DNA of 64,000 bases. Source: Caulobacter sp. BP25 (lineage in GTDB: Bacteria; Pseudomonadota; Alphaproteobacteria; Caulobacterales; Caulobacteraceae). Positions 47,651 through 59,142 of this stretch are shown here, piece by piece; position 1 is the first letter of the stretch, and every line of letters starts with the position of its first letter. The DNA lies in assembly GCF_002737755.1 (NCBI RefSeq), contig NZ_PEGH01000012.1:1-64000 (forward strand), given 5' to 3'. Below the pieces are notes generated by a model. That model ran no database searches. It saw only the letters and a list, made by a program, of their open reading frames with translations, and was not told the DNA's origin. Position numbers and translations under genes: made by a program.

Positions 47651-49498
47651 ATGAGGCCGCTTTTTGGATTTATGCTTTGCGCGGCGCTTTCGGCGTCGGC
47701 GCTGGCGCCGTTGCCCGCAGGCGCGGCGGCTCCGGCGCGGCGTTTCGAGGTCAGTGGCGCCGGTTTCTTGAAGGACGGCAAGCCCTACCAGGTCATCTCG
47801 GCTGAGATGCACTATGTCCGCATCCCGCGCGCCTATTGGGGGGATCGCCTGCGCAAGGCGAAGGCCATGGGTCTCAATACCATCACGACCTATGCCTTCT
47901 GGAACGTGCACGAACCGCAGCCTGGCGTGTACGACTTCACCGGTCAGAACGATCTGGCCGCATTCATTCGCGCGGCGCAGGCCGAGGGCCTGGACGTGAT
48001 CCTGCGTCCTGGTCCCTATGTTTGCTCCGAATGGGAGCTCGGCGGCTATCCGGCCTGGCTGCTGAAGGACCGCAGCGTCCTCCTGCGCTCCACCGAGCCC
48101 AAGTACACCGCCGCCGTGGAGCGTTGGATGGTGCGGCTGGGGCAAGAGGTGAAACCGCTACTTCTGAAGAACGGCGGCCCAATCGTCGCGACGCAGTTGG
48201 AGAACGAATACGGGGCGTTCGGCGACGACAAGGCCTATCTCGAAGGTCTGGAAGCGACCTACCGGCGGGCCGGCTTGGCTGAAGGCATACTGTTCACGTC
48301 CAACCAGGCGTCTGACCTGGCCAAGGGCTCGCTGCCGCACTTGCCATCCGTGGTCAATTTCGGATCGGGCGGCGCTGAGAAGTCGCTCGCGAAGCTGGAA
48401 ACCTACCGCCCTGACGGTCTCCGGATGGTCGGAGAATATTGGGCTGGCTGGTTCGACAAATGGGGCGAGGAGCACCACGAGACCGACGGCCGTAAGGAGG
48501 CCGAAGAGCTACGCTTCATGCTGCAGCGCGGCTACTCGGTATCGCTGTATATGTTCCACGGCGGCACGTCGTTCGGCTGGATGAACGGCGCGGACTCGCA
48601 TACGGGCAAGGACTATCACCCCGACACGACCAGCTATGACTACGACGCGCCACTCGATGAGGCGGGCAACCCCCGTTACAAGTACGGGCTTCTGGCGTCG
48701 GTTATCTCCGAGGTCACGGGCAAGCCGCCCGCGCCGACGCCCGCGCCCAACCTCGCCAAGACCTTCCCTGTCTCGTCCGTGAAGCGCAGCGCCTCGCTTT
48801 GGCGCAACCTTCCTGAACCCGTTCTCGCCGATCGGCCGCTGACGTTCGAGGAGCTGGATCAGAACTACGGCTATGTCCTCTATCGCGTCCCGCTTCGCCC
48901 GGGCAAAGGTGGCATGCTGACGCTGAAGGGCGTCCACAGCTACGCGCAGGTCTATGTCGACCAGAAGCTGGTAGGCGTGATCGACCGGCGCCTTGATCAG
49001 GAAGCCGTCACCCTGCCTGAGCGGACGGGAGCGGCGACACTGGATATCCTGGTCGAGAACACCGGGCGCGTGAACTACTCGCGCGCGATCCGGACTGAAC
49101 AGGCGGGGCTGACCGGCGAGGTCACCCTGGAGGGGCAGCCGCTGAACGACTGGCGCATGTACCGTTTGCCGATGGATGACGTGTCCAAGCTGCCGATGTC
49201 GGCCGAGCCCTGCGTTGGTCCCTGCTTCTACGAGGTGGAGATGACGGTCGACCGGCCTGCCGACACCTATCTGGACATGCGCGGCCTTCACAAAGGCCAA
49301 CTCTGGCTTGGAAATCGCAATCTGGGACGCTTCTGGTCCGTTGGGCCCGTGCACACCCTGTACACCCCGGCGCCGTGGATGCGATCCGGCGCCAACCGGA
49401 TCGTGTTCTTCGACCTGACAGGCGAGGGCGCCGAACGTCTCACGACGGTCAAAGCGCCGATCTTCGGCAAGGTGACGAACACGCGCGAGGCGCAATAG
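47651..49498 (+). CDS. Exported GH35 beta-galactosidase
   Basis: A 615-residue glycoside hydrolase family 35 enzyme that removes terminal beta-galactose. Signal peptide to about residue 26 (LPAGAAA). The TIM barrel starts ISAEMHYVRIPRAYW. The acid/base is Glu186 in TQLENEYGAFG and the nucleophile Glu262 in GEYWAGWFDKWG. C-terminal beta-sandwich domains follow from about 380. The start at 47651 has AAGGAAGAAG upstream; a longer frame begins at 47621. It is well placed to cooperate with the alpha-fucosidase at the far end of the locus on fucosylated galactosides such as xyloglucan side chains. Confidence 0.93.
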   Translation: MRPLFGFMLCAALSASALAPLPAGAAAPARRFEVSGAGFLKDGKPYQVISAEMHYVRIPRAYWGDRLRKAKAMGLNTITTYAFWNVHEPQPGVYDFTGQNDLAAFIRAAQAEGLDVILRPGPYVCSEWELGGYPAWLLKDRSVLLRSTEPKYTAAVERWMVRLGQEVKPLLLKNGGPIVATQLENEYGAFGDDKAYLEGLEATYRRAGLAEGILFTSNQASDLAKGSLPHLPSVVNFGSGGAEKSLAKLETYRPDGLRMVGEYWAGWFDKWGEEHHETDGRKEAEELRFMLQRGYSVSLYMFHGGTSFGWMNGADSHTGKDYHPDTTSYDYDAPLDEAGNPRYKYGLLASVISEVTGKPPAPTPAPNLAKTFPVSSVKRSASLWRNLPEPVLADRPLTFEELDQNYGYVLYRVPLRPGKGGMLTLKGVHSYAQVYVDQKLVGVIDRRLDQEAVTLPERTGAATLDILVENTGRVNYSRAIRTEQAGLTGEVTLEGQPLNDWRMYRLPMDDVSKLPMSAEPCVGPCFYEVEMTVDRPADTYLDMRGLHKGQLWLGNRNLGRFWSVGPVHTLYTPAPWMRSGANRIVFFDLTGEGAERLTTVKAPIFGKVTNTREAQ

Positions 49499-49574
49499 TC
49501 GAAAGGCGACCACCCTTCGCCGGAACGGTCAGGGTGGTCGCCTCATGCGCCGGTTATCACCTCTCGGCGTCGCC

Positions 49575-50069
49575 TCAGCGGCTAGAGAGCATCACGACCG
49601 CGCTCTTTAGGCCTTCGGCGCGCGCCGTCAGGCGGATGTCGCCGGGTGTCTTGCGCGTTTGGACAAGCGCTTGCGCCCAGCCGTTGTAGGTGGTGCGGAA
49701 GGAGGCCTTGTCGGGCTCGTGACAATTGAGGTCGCCGTTGCCGATGCCGATCAATCGCCCTGCGCCGGTCAGTTCGAAGTCCACCCGGACGGCGGCCTTG
49801 GGCACGATGACCCCCGCCTTGTCGCGCACCGACATGTTGAGCACAGCGACATCCTGGCCGTCAGGGGTTAGGCGTGTCCGATCCTGCTCAACGACGATGC
49901 TGGCCGGGGCGCCAGCGGTGCTCTGCTCGGCTTTCAGAACGACTTTTCCGCCCTTGAAGCCATAGGCGACAAGTCGGTCGGATGCATAGGGAACTGACCA
50001 TTGGAGATGGTTGTCCTTAGGCGAGCAAGGCTTGGATGAGGGGCCGGCGGTGAATAGGCAAAGGGCGTC
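49575..50069 (-). pseudogene. GH2 beta-galactosidase C-terminal relic
   Basis: An open stretch without start encoding the C-terminal sandwich region of a family 2 glycosidase (DUF4982 type): DNHLQWSVPYASDRLVAYGF, then GAPASIVVEQDRTRLTPDGQDVA, LTGAGRLIGIGNGDLNCHEPDK and PGDIRLTARAEGL. The N-terminal sugar-binding and catalytic domains (over 600 residues) are absent; a stop lies just upstream at about 50075. The remaining part is little decayed, so loss may be recent. It converges on the GH35 gene, which may have replaced it. Confidence 0.8.
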
Positions 50070-50097
50070 CCCTAGCTAGTGGTGCTGCAAAGAGACG

Positions 50098-50130
50098 CCC
50101 GCCACGTCAACGGGGGGCGAACGTGGCGGG
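50098..50130. terminator. Perfect 10-bp inverted repeat
   Basis: CCCGCCACGT at 50098-50107 and ACGTGGCGGG at 50121-50130, 13-base loop, no T-run. It lies between the GH2 relic and the TonB receptor gene. Possibly a terminator. Confidence 0.4.
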
Positions 50131-50308
50131 CAAGGGGGAGGCGGACTTGCGTCGCGCTTGCAGTCGCGACGCATTTTTTCGGCGCTATCGGTCAGATGGC
50201 GCCGATCCGGCCGCTCGGCCACGCGCCGGCCTGCAACCAGATTTCGTTGTAGACGCCACCGGTGAGCGACCTCGCTCGATATCGCCCGCCACGGTGGCTT
50301 GGAGGGGT

Positions 50309-50338
50309 AGGGGCCGCTCCGCTAGTGGAGCGGCCCCT
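50309..50338 (-). terminator. Strong hairpin after the TonB receptor gene
   Basis: AGGGGCCGCTCC (50309-50320) pairs perfectly with GGAGCGGCCCCT (50327-50338) around a 6-base loop. It lies 13 bases past the receptor stop (50351, minus strand), the usual position of a terminator, although no T-run follows. The remaining sequence between 50131 and 50308 shows nothing. Confidence 0.65.
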
Positions 50339-50350
50339 CGGCCTTAGTCA

Positions 50351-53300
50351 TCAGAAGGTGGCGCGCGCCGTCACGGTGAAGGTGCGGCCGTCGTAGTCGA
50401 CCCAACGCGAGACCTTTTGGTCGTTTTCAAACTCGAACCGCGCGGAGTCGGTGAGGTTGTAGGCGTCCACCGAAAGCGTGAAGGTGTCGGTGACGTTGTA
50501 GGAGGCCGACATGTCCAGCTGGCCGCGCGCCCTGACCGAGCGTGCGCCGCCGGTGTAAGTGCCGTTGGCGTTCAGCGGGTAGTCCGAACGATAGTTGTAG
50601 ACCGCCCGGATGCCATACTTTGGCGTCTCGTAGTAGCCGATCAGGTTGACGTTGTGCTTGGAGATGCCCGGGAACGGAGCGATCGCGGGGCTCTTCGACG
50701 TCGTGTAGGCGTAGTTGAAGCTGCCGCCGAAGTTCTTCCAGAAGCCGGGCAGGAAGTCGAGGTTCTGCTGGATATTGAACTCGACGCCCTCGACGGTGGT
50801 CGGCTTGTCGAGGTTGTAGGCGCCGCTGGCGTTGACGTGCACCTGCCGGGTGGCGGTGGAGAGGCTGGTGGCGTTGCAGTAGGTGCCGTCCCAGGACAGA
50901 GCGCCGAAGCCCCAGGTCGAGCCGTCCGCCGGGCAGATGATCGACGTATCCGTCGTCGTCGCGATGCGGCCGGTGATGTTCTTGTGGAAATAGGCCAGCG
51001 AAACCAGGCCGTTGGGGCGGTTGTACCACTCCAATGACAGGTCGAAGGATTCGGCCATGTAGGGGCGCAGCTTGTTATTGCCGATCTGGACCGAGACGTC
51101 ATAGACGCTGACCGAGCCAGAGCTCAGACCATTGTTCAGGATCTGGCCGGGGTTGACCTTGGTCGCTGGCGAGTACTGGCGCGGGTGCGGGCGGACGTAG
51201 GTCTTGTAGTAGGCGCCGCGCAGGACGAGGTCCTCCGTGACATCGGCCACGAAGATCGCCGACGGCAGGAAGAAGTCGTACTTGTTCTTGTATTGGGTGG
51301 TCACAAAATCGTTCGGCGAACCGATCGAGTTGGCCGGCGGAGTCTTCCGGTCCAGGACCGTGATCGTATTGACGGTGTCCTCATAGCGACCGCCGAAGCT
51401 GCCGCGAACGCGATGGCCCAGAACCTCGGTATCGTACTTCGCCTGGATGTAGAACTGATTGATATCGTTCTCGTTGGTGAAGTTCTTGTCGAAGTAGGCG
51501 CCGTCCGCGTACTGGATGTTCAGGCCGGTCGGCGAGAGGCTGCCGCCCGGAAAGACCGCAACAGGGGTCACCGCGCCCAGGAAGCGGCGGATGTCCAGGG
51601 TCTGCCAGTTCTTGGTGTAGTTGCCGGCGATGCCGCCCATGAAGTCATCCACGAACGGCGCGGTGCTCAGCATGTCCGGCGTGATCTTCGACGTCTGGAT
51701 GCCGTAGCCGAAGACGCGGTAGCCCGTGGACACGTACTTTTCGCGTTCCAGGCGCAGGCCGCCCTGGATGCTCGTGATCGGGCCCCATTCGACGAAGCGC
51801 TCGCCATCTAGGCCCAGGCTGTTCAGCTCGTTCTTGGCATAGCTTTGCGAGCCTTCCATCCCGAGGCGGATCGAGCTGTTGGCCGAGGTGCCGTTGTTAT
51901 AATACGAGACCGGATCGTTGACCCCGCCCCAGGTCCAGGTCGTGCCGGCCGCGCCCAGCGTATTCTGCGGCGTGGAGCCGGTGACGTAGGAGAAGCCTCC
52001 GATATCGTCCAGACCGGTGGAGATCGAACCGTTGATGTTGCTGCCGCCAACGCGAGTGGGGCTGACGACGTCGACCGAGGTTTCGACCGAGGCGTTGGAG
52101 CCCGACGACAGGCTCAGGGCCGCGGCCAGGCGCCACTTTTCGTTGCTCCAGTCGATATTCCCGATGACGCCCCTGGATTTCTGGCGTTGCGAGTAGAGGC
52201 GGGTCGAGGAAAGCCCGTTCATGTTGGTGAAGCCGTAGCTCTCGTACAGGTAGCGGCCGTCATTGGTCTGGATCGGCGTGCCCGTCGGCGTAATCACCGT
52301 ACCCGCGCCCGGCGTCGCGGACGGAGCGACGTAGTTGATCAGGAAGTATTGGACCGTGTCGGGCAGGTTGCGGTCGGTCGAGAAGCCGATCAGCCCGACC
52401 TTGGTGTTGTCGTTAGGCTTCCACTCGATGCCCGCCGAGCCCGACCAGACCTTCCCCACGTTCATGCGAGTGTATTGGCGGATAGCGCTGTTAGCCCAGA
52501 CGCCGTTGGTGGAGGTGGAGCCGGTGTTGCTGGTCACGAAGGCCGACGCAGCGGTCGGAGACAGGCCCAGGGCTTGGCCCAGGGAGCGGCAATACGACGT
52601 GGAATTGCTGGCGCAGGCGGTCGGCGAGAAGTACTGGCCGTAGGTTGAGTTGAACTGGGTCGGCGTCAGGCCCGTCATGGCCGCCGTTAGATAGTCGTAG
52701 TTGTTCAGGCGGACCGTATCGCGGCGGAAGTTTTCTTTCTTGTAGGCGATGGTCCCGAAGACGGCGAGATCGTCGGTCAAGTGCTTGTTGTAGCCAATCG
52801 TCGCGGCCGGGGCGTTCAGGTCGCCGAGAGTGTTGTGCTCATAGGACAGTTTGGCGAAGCCGCCATCCTTGCGCGACAGCGCCGGTGCGATCTGCAGATC
52901 GACATTGCCCGAGAGGCCGCCCGAGGTTGTGTTGGCCATCGGCGACTTGGCGATCACGAAGGCCGAGAAGATGTCCGAGTTGAACGCGCCCAGCGGCGAA
53001 CCCTGGTTGTCGCGCAGCAGCGCGGGGCCGGCGAACGATTGGCCGTTCAGCGTGGTGCGCGCGTACTCGCCGGGCATGCCGCGAAGGTTGATTGTGGCGT
53101 CGCGCCCTTCTGCCTCGCGGTTGATCTGGACGCCAGGAATGCGTTGCAGGGCTTCGCCGACGTTGAGGTCCGGGAAGCGGCCCAGGCCGTCGGACGAGAT
53201 ACCGTCGGTGATTTCAATGGCGCTCTTTTTCGAGCGGATCGCGTTGGCGTAGCTCTGCTTGAAGCCGGTCACGACGACCGCTTCCAGGGTGTCGCTCTGA

Positions 53301-53413
53301 GCGGCGGCTGGGGCGTCGGTTTGTTGAGCGACTGCGGCGGCCGGAAGACCGATGATCGTCGCTGACAGCAGCGCCATGCGAAGAGCGCGCGTCCGACCAT
53401 TGTTGAAACTCAT
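50351..53413 (-). CDS. TonB-dependent receptor of the carbohydrate type
   Basis: A 1020-residue outer-membrane transporter. Signal peptide to AVAQQ (about residue 30), TonB box LEAVVVTGF, plug with RFPDLNVGEALQRIPGVQI and INLRGMPGEYARTTLNG. The long barrel ends in VTARATF. The FPDLNVGEALQRIPGV plug signature is that of the large oligosaccharide receptors common in Caulobacter, Xanthomonas and Sphingomonas. Its position between GH35 and the fucose operon suggests fucosylated oligosaccharides as ligand. GGAGGG precedes the start. Confidence 0.93.
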   Translation of the reverse strand: MSFNNGRTRALRMALLSATIIGLPAAAVAQQTDAPAAAQSDTLEAVVVTGFKQSYANAIRSKKSAIEITDGISSDGLGRFPDLNVGEALQRIPGVQINREAEGRDATINLRGMPGEYARTTLNGQSFAGPALLRDNQGSPLGAFNSDIFSAFVIAKSPMANTTSGGLSGNVDLQIAPALSRKDGGFAKLSYEHNTLGDLNAPAATIGYNKHLTDDLAVFGTIAYKKENFRRDTVRLNNYDYLTAAMTGLTPTQFNSTYGQYFSPTACASNSTSYCRSLGQALGLSPTAASAFVTSNTGSTSTNGVWANSAIRQYTRMNVGKVWSGSAGIEWKPNDNTKVGLIGFSTDRNLPDTVQYFLINYVAPSATPGAGTVITPTGTPIQTNDGRYLYESYGFTNMNGLSSTRLYSQRQKSRGVIGNIDWSNEKWRLAAALSLSSGSNASVETSVDVVSPTRVGGSNINGSISTGLDDIGGFSYVTGSTPQNTLGAAGTTWTWGGVNDPVSYYNNGTSANSSIRLGMEGSQSYAKNELNSLGLDGERFVEWGPITSIQGGLRLEREKYVSTGYRVFGYGIQTSKITPDMLSTAPFVDDFMGGIAGNYTKNWQTLDIRRFLGAVTPVAVFPGGSLSPTGLNIQYADGAYFDKNFTNENDINQFYIQAKYDTEVLGHRVRGSFGGRYEDTVNTITVLDRKTPPANSIGSPNDFVTTQYKNKYDFFLPSAIFVADVTEDLVLRGAYYKTYVRPHPRQYSPATKVNPGQILNNGLSSGSVSVYDVSVQIGNNKLRPYMAESFDLSLEWYNRPNGLVSLAYFHKNITGRIATTTDTSIICPADGSTWGFGALSWDGTYCNATSLSTATRQVHVNASGAYNLDKPTTVEGVEFNIQQNLDFLPGFWKNFGGSFNYAYTTSKSPAIAPFPGISKHNVNLIGYYETPKYGIRAVYNYRSDYPLNANGTYTGGARSVRARGQLDMSASYNVTDTFTLSVDAYNLTDSARFEFENDQKVSRWVDYDGRTFTVTARATF

Positions 53414-53807
53414 ATTATTCCCTCCTTGTCTGGCTCGCCCTTTTTTTGGCGGCTCATATTGGCCTGACCGCTTCTGTTTCCCCGCTGCGGCCAGCTACGC
53501 ATTATTTCTCATATAAATAGATTTTTTTGAAAGAAACTTTGTAGCGATCGTGTAGTATTTCTTATAATATATTGAAAATAAAGGAAAAAAATTGCATCCA
53601 CCGGTTCTTTAGCTTGCCTTGGTTTTGACCTATGGTTGTGAACTTCGGGCTAAGTGATCAAATTTGGTCAGGCCAAATGGGCGCGTGAGGGGGCGGTCGT
53701 CATCGACTCATGCCCGACGCTGGTCGCGTTTAGGCGAACCCGCAGAGTGTCCAGATCGCGGGTTGCAGGCATTCGAGCGACGGCGTGTTCTCGCGCGAGG
53801 CCCGCGC
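53414..53807. promoter_or_regulatory. AT-rich promoter region of the TonB receptor
   Basis: The stretch 53500-53610 is unusually AT-rich. It holds, on the minus strand, TATTTATATGAGAAA (53505-53519), shared with 47184-47198, and a related inverted element TATTTC ... GAAAATA (about 53567-53591). These are candidate operators of the IclR-type regulator encoded next. The part from 53620 to 53807 has no recognisable gene. Confidence 0.55.
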
Positions 53808-54560
53808 CTAGCTCACGCCCTGTATCTCGCTCGATATCAGGCGAGCGGTCGTTCGCAGCAGCTCGATTGCGGTTTCGACAGGACGCGCGCCCTTGCGCGC
53901 CATGTAGGGCATGGTGAGCGCGGCGATCGCAGCGCCGTCGACCGCGACGGGGGCGGATATGTCCACGATGCCGGGCGTAAGATCACTCTCGGCGCGCCAA
54001 TAGCCTTGCTTCGCAACACCCGCCGCGTTTGCTAGGAAGCGCTCCCGAGCGGCGTTGTCGACATCCGAAAAGATATCGCTCTGCCATCGGACTTGAATGG
54101 CTTCGGGCTGGAAGGCGTACAGCACCATGCCGGACGTCGCCTCTACGATCGGGCGGCGATGACCTGTCCGCACGGAGTAGCCGAAATAGCCTGGGTTCTC
54201 GATGCGGGCCACCACCACGATTTCATCATACGAGACGATGGCGAGGTGACAGGACTGCTCGGCCTCGGCAGCGAGATTGCGCATCAGGGGGAGGGCGGCT
54301 TCGAGCAGGTTCTTCACGGGCGCCCGCGCCATGCCGAGCGTGAACAGCCTGTTGGTCAGCTGGTAGCCGTCGCCGGATGGCGTCGCCTCGATAAAGCCCT
54401 TGAATTCCAGCACGTGGATCATGCGGAAGAGCTCGCCGACCGACCGGCCCAGGGCCACGGAGATCTGGGACAGTGTCATGGCCTGACCGTGCTGAGCGAG
54501 CAGATCGAGGATGTCGAGGCCCTTCTCCAGGGCCGGGGCCGTGTACTTACGCTCGGTCAA
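53808..54560 (-). CDS. IclR-family transcriptional regulator
   Basis: A 250-residue regulator. The winged helix at about 8-68 contains ALEKGLDILDLLAQHGQAMT and LSQISVALGRSVGELFRMIH; the C-terminal effector domain has GTGHRRPIVEATSGMVLYAF-like spacing (RTGHRRPIVEATSGMVLYAF) and DISAPV. It lies between the TonB receptor and catabolic operon on the same strand. By position it should control the fucose locus, with a sugar acid such as 2-keto-3-deoxyfuconate as a possible effector; this is inference. Confidence 0.9.
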   Translation of the reverse strand: MTERKYTAPALEKGLDILDLLAQHGQAMTLSQISVALGRSVGELFRMIHVLEFKGFIEATPSGDGYQLTNRLFTLGMARAPVKNLLEAALPLMRNLAAEAEQSCHLAIVSYDEIVVVARIENPGYFGYSVRTGHRRPIVEATSGMVLYAFQPEAIQVRWQSDIFSDVDNAARERFLANAAGVAKQGYWRAESDLTPGIVDISAPVAVDGAAIAALTMPYMARKGARPVETAIELLRTTARLISSEIQGVS

Positions 54561-54681
54561 GCCAGGTTCCTATATGTTCGCATCGCGGCTGTCGCGTTGA
54601 CTTCTATCGTCTCCCAAGCGCTCAGGCGACGCAGATCGCTTGGGCGGCGCGCTTCTACCAAGTTCGGCCGGACAGGCGCCC

Positions 54682-55029
54682 TCACGGTTGCTGGCTCAGG
54701 GCGTAGATGCGTTGCATGGCCACCCACTTCTCCCCAGGCGGGGCATGGGGCAGGGGGCGTTGAAACTCCCACATGAGGCGCTCCCAGGCCTGGACATCCT
54801 CGCTGGCCATGTCCGCAGCAGCCTTGGCCTCGGGCGAGAAGCCTGGCCCCGTTTCCATGATCAGGAAAAGCCGGTCGTGGGCGCGCCAGATCTCCATCTC
54901 GACGATATCGGCGTCGCGGATGGACCGCGTCACCGCCGCCGGAACGGCGCCGGGCGCATGCCAGGCCTCATAGCGGGCGATGGCGTCGGCGTCGTCCACG
55001 AGGTCTAGGGCAAGGCAATGGCGCATCAT
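54682..55029 (-). CDS. L-rhamnose/L-fucose mutarotase family protein (RhaM-like)
   Basis: A 115-residue member of the DUF718 mutarotase family that interconverts alpha and beta anomers of 6-deoxy sugars. MRHCLALDLVDDADAIARYE opens the ferredoxin-like fold. The conserved WHAPGAVP, MEIWRAHDRLFLIMET and C-terminal WVAMQRIYALSQQ match the family. In this operon it likely feeds beta-L-fucose to the dehydrogenase. It starts 1 base after the hydrolase stop (55031), with an alternative ATG three bases on. Confidence 0.88.
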   Translation of the reverse strand: MMRHCLALDLVDDADAIARYEAWHAPGAVPAAVTRSIRDADIVEMEIWRAHDRLFLIMETGPGFSPEAKAAADMASEDVQAWERLMWEFQRPLPHAPPGEKWVAMQRIYALSQQP

Positions 55030-55030
55030 G

Positions 55031-55882
55031 TCAGACCCGCGTCTCGACGACGACCGTCTGGCGCTGGGCGCCCAGGCCTTCGATGCCCAGCTCCATCACG
55101 TCCCCTGGGACAAGATAGCGCGGCGGCTTCTGTCCCATGCCAACGCCCGGTGGTGTGCCGGTCGAGATGATGTCGCCGGGTTGCAGGCTCATGAAGCGCG
55201 AGACGTAGGAGACCAGGAAGGCGGGCTTGAAGACCATGGTCTTGGTCGAACCGTTCTGGAAGAGCTCGCCGTTGACCTTCAGCCACATGCCAAGGTTTTC
55301 GACATCGCCGACCTCGTCCTTCGTGACCAGCCACGGGCCGGTCGGGCCGAAGGTGTCGCAGCCCTTGCCCTTGTCCCAGGTGCCTGTGCCGTCGATTTGG
55401 AAAGCGCGCTCAGACACATCGTTGATCACGCAATAGCCGGCGACATACTCCAGCGCCCGCTCTTCGGAGACGTAGCGAGCCTCCGTGCCGATAACGACGC
55501 CCAGTTCGACTTCCCAGTCCAGTTTGGTCGATCCTATCGGCTGGATGACGTCGTCGTCCGGCCCGCAGATGGCGCTGGTCGCCTTGGTGAAGATCACGGG
55601 CTCGGTCGGAACCGGCAGACCGCTTTCGGCGGCGTGGTCGGCGTAATTCAACCCGATGCAGATGAACTTGCCGACGCGGCCGACGCAGGGGGCCAGACGG
55701 CCCGGAGTAGCGACCACTGGCAGACTGGACAAATCCAGCCTAGCCAGTTTGGCCAGGCCGTCGGGTGAAAGAGCCGCGCCGTCGATGTCGTTGACGACGC
55801 CGGAGAGGGCACGGACCTGGCCCTGGCGGTCCAGGAGACCTGGGCGCTCTTGGCCGTTGGGGCCGTAGCGGAGAAGCTTCAT
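55031..55882 (-). CDS. Fumarylacetoacetate hydrolase-family enzyme (2,4-diketo-3-deoxy-L-fuconate hydrolase)
   Basis: A 283-residue FAH-fold hydrolase. The body begins at GKFICIGLNYADHAAE, metal ligands sit in DWEVELGVVIG and NDVSERAFQ, and the loop MSLQPGDIISTGTPPGVGMG is typical. Family members in the L-rhamnose/L-fucose non-phosphorylating pathways cleave 2,4-diketo-3-deoxy sugar acids into pyruvate and L-lactate. With the SDR upstream (20-base gap) it forms the last two steps here. Confidence 0.88.
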   Translation of the reverse strand: MKLLRYGPNGQERPGLLDRQGQVRALSGVVNDIDGAALSPDGLAKLARLDLSSLPVVATPGRLAPCVGRVGKFICIGLNYADHAAESGLPVPTEPVIFTKATSAICGPDDDVIQPIGSTKLDWEVELGVVIGTEARYVSEERALEYVAGYCVINDVSERAFQIDGTGTWDKGKGCDTFGPTGPWLVTKDEVGDVENLGMWLKVNGELFQNGSTKTMVFKPAFLVSYVSRFMSLQPGDIISTGTPPGVGMGQKPPRYLVPGDVMELGIEGLGAQRQTVVVETRV

Positions 55883-55902
55883 CGGTTATGCCTTCTGGGG
55901 GA

Positions 55903-57844
<1,942 letters not shown>

Positions 57845-57848
<4 letters not shown>

Positions 57849-58141
57849 GCCGGATCCTCGCCTGTCGCCTGGCGTGTGTGGCTGGCGATGTAGTCGCTCT
57901 TCATATTGTGCATGTGCACGTGCTCGGCGGGCTCAGCAGGGGCGGTCATCGAACCGATGGGCGCGCCGTACTTCAGCACTTTCTCGCCGATCGAAAGCGC
58001 GCGACGGGCGATCTTGTGGCCGACCGCAACGTCGCTGGCGGCGACGATGGATTGACCGTTGATCTGCAGCGTCTGGCCAGCCCGGATCGGCGCGGCAAGA
58101 ACCAGGATGTTGTCGTCCGGATGCAGCAGAACCATGCTCAT
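57845..58141 (-). CDS. UxaA-family dehydratase, small subunit (SAF domain)
   Basis: A 98-residue SAF-domain protein equal to the N-terminal part of altronate dehydratase: VLLHPDDNILVLAAPIRAGQ, AVGHKIARRALSIGEKVLKYG, PIGSMTAPAEPAEHVHMHN. The His-rich end (EHVHMHNMKSDY) is the family metal-binding signature. It overlaps the preceding AKR gene and the large-subunit gene by four bases each, so the three are translationally coupled. The start at 58141 was chosen from that overlap. Confidence 0.9.
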
Positions 58142-59142
58142 GCGCGCACCTCGTCCTCGGGGACGGGCGCGTCGGCATGGAGCAGCCCGGCCTGGCGCAG
58201 GTCCCGCCAGAACGCCGACGGGATCGGCGCGGCGAGCCAGCCAAGCGCCTGGGTCACCTGAGTGGCGGACGCCAGGCCTGGAATGACGCTGGTCACGGCG
58301 GGGTGGGCGAGCGGGAAGCGCAGGGCCGCAGCGGGCAGGGCGACGCCGTGGTCGCGGCACACCGCCCTAAGACGCGCCACGCGCTCGATGATCTCGCGGG
58401 GGGCTGGTTCGTAGTTATAGTGCAGCGGCGCCCCAGAGGTCGCATCCTCGACCAGGACGCCCGAATTGAAGGGGCCGCCGACGATCACTGACACGCCCTT
58501 GGCAGCGCAGATCGGAAGGAAGCTGTCGAGCGCCGACTGTTCCAGAAGCGTGTAGCGGCCGGCTAGCAGGAAGACGTCGAAATCGGTGTGGGATGAGGCC
58601 TCCAGGCAAACCCCCCACTCATTCACGCCCAAACCGATGGCGCCGGCGAGGCCCGCCTCGCGCAATTCGACCATCGCCCGGTAGCCGCCTTCGAGGAAAG
58701 TCTTCAGCTGCGCCGAGTGCGCGTCGCCGTGGGTCATGCGACCCAGGTCATGAGCCAGAAGTACGTCGACCCGGTCGCGACCCAGCCGTGCGAGGCTAGC
58801 CTCGAACGCCGCCATCACGCCGTCGTAGCTGTAGTCGAACACGGGCTCGAACGGCGCCGCGCCGGCGAACCCATGCCGCACGGCGTCGGCTGGGGCGTCG
58901 ATGGGTTCGAGCCGCCGGCCCACCTTCGTGGAAATCTTGGCAGAGCGGGGAAGCAGGTCGCCCAGCCGGCTCTCGCTGAGGCCGAAGCCATAATGCGGCG
59001 CGGTGTCGAAATAGTCGACGCCGGCGGCGAGCGCGGCGTCGACCGCCGCCCGAGCGGTCCCATCCGAGACCGACGTATAGAGGTTTCCGAGCGCTGCGGC
59101 GCCAAAGCCGAGACGGGGCAGATCGGGTCGGCGGGGCTTCAT
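58138..59142 (-). CDS. AKR-type L-fucose dehydrogenase (D-threo-aldose 1-dehydrogenase family)
   Basis: A 334-residue aldo/keto reductase of the type that oxidises L-fucose to L-fucono-lactone with NAD(P). The catalytic Asp and Tyr are in YFDTAPHYGFG, Lys in ISTKVGR and His in LLAHDLGRMTHG. The D-threo-aldose dehydrogenase features LGFGAAALGNLYTSVSD and FDYSYDGVMAAFE are visible. Start 59142 overlaps the lactonase stop (ATGA). It is distantly related to the reductases at 13709-17187. Confidence 0.9.
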   Translation of the reverse strand: MKPRRPDLPRLGFGAAALGNLYTSVSDGTARAAVDAALAAGVDYFDTAPHYGFGLSESRLGDLLPRSAKISTKVGRRLEPIDAPADAVRHGFAGAAPFEPVFDYSYDGVMAAFEASLARLGRDRVDVLLAHDLGRMTHGDAHSAQLKTFLEGGYRAMVELREAGLAGAIGLGVNEWGVCLEASSHTDFDVFLLAGRYTLLEQSALDSFLPICAAKGVSVIVGGPFNSGVLVEDATSGAPLHYNYEPAPREIIERVARLRAVCRDHGVALPAAALRFPLAHPAVTSVIPGLASATQVTQALGWLAAPIPSAFWRDLRQAGLLHADAPVPEDEVRA

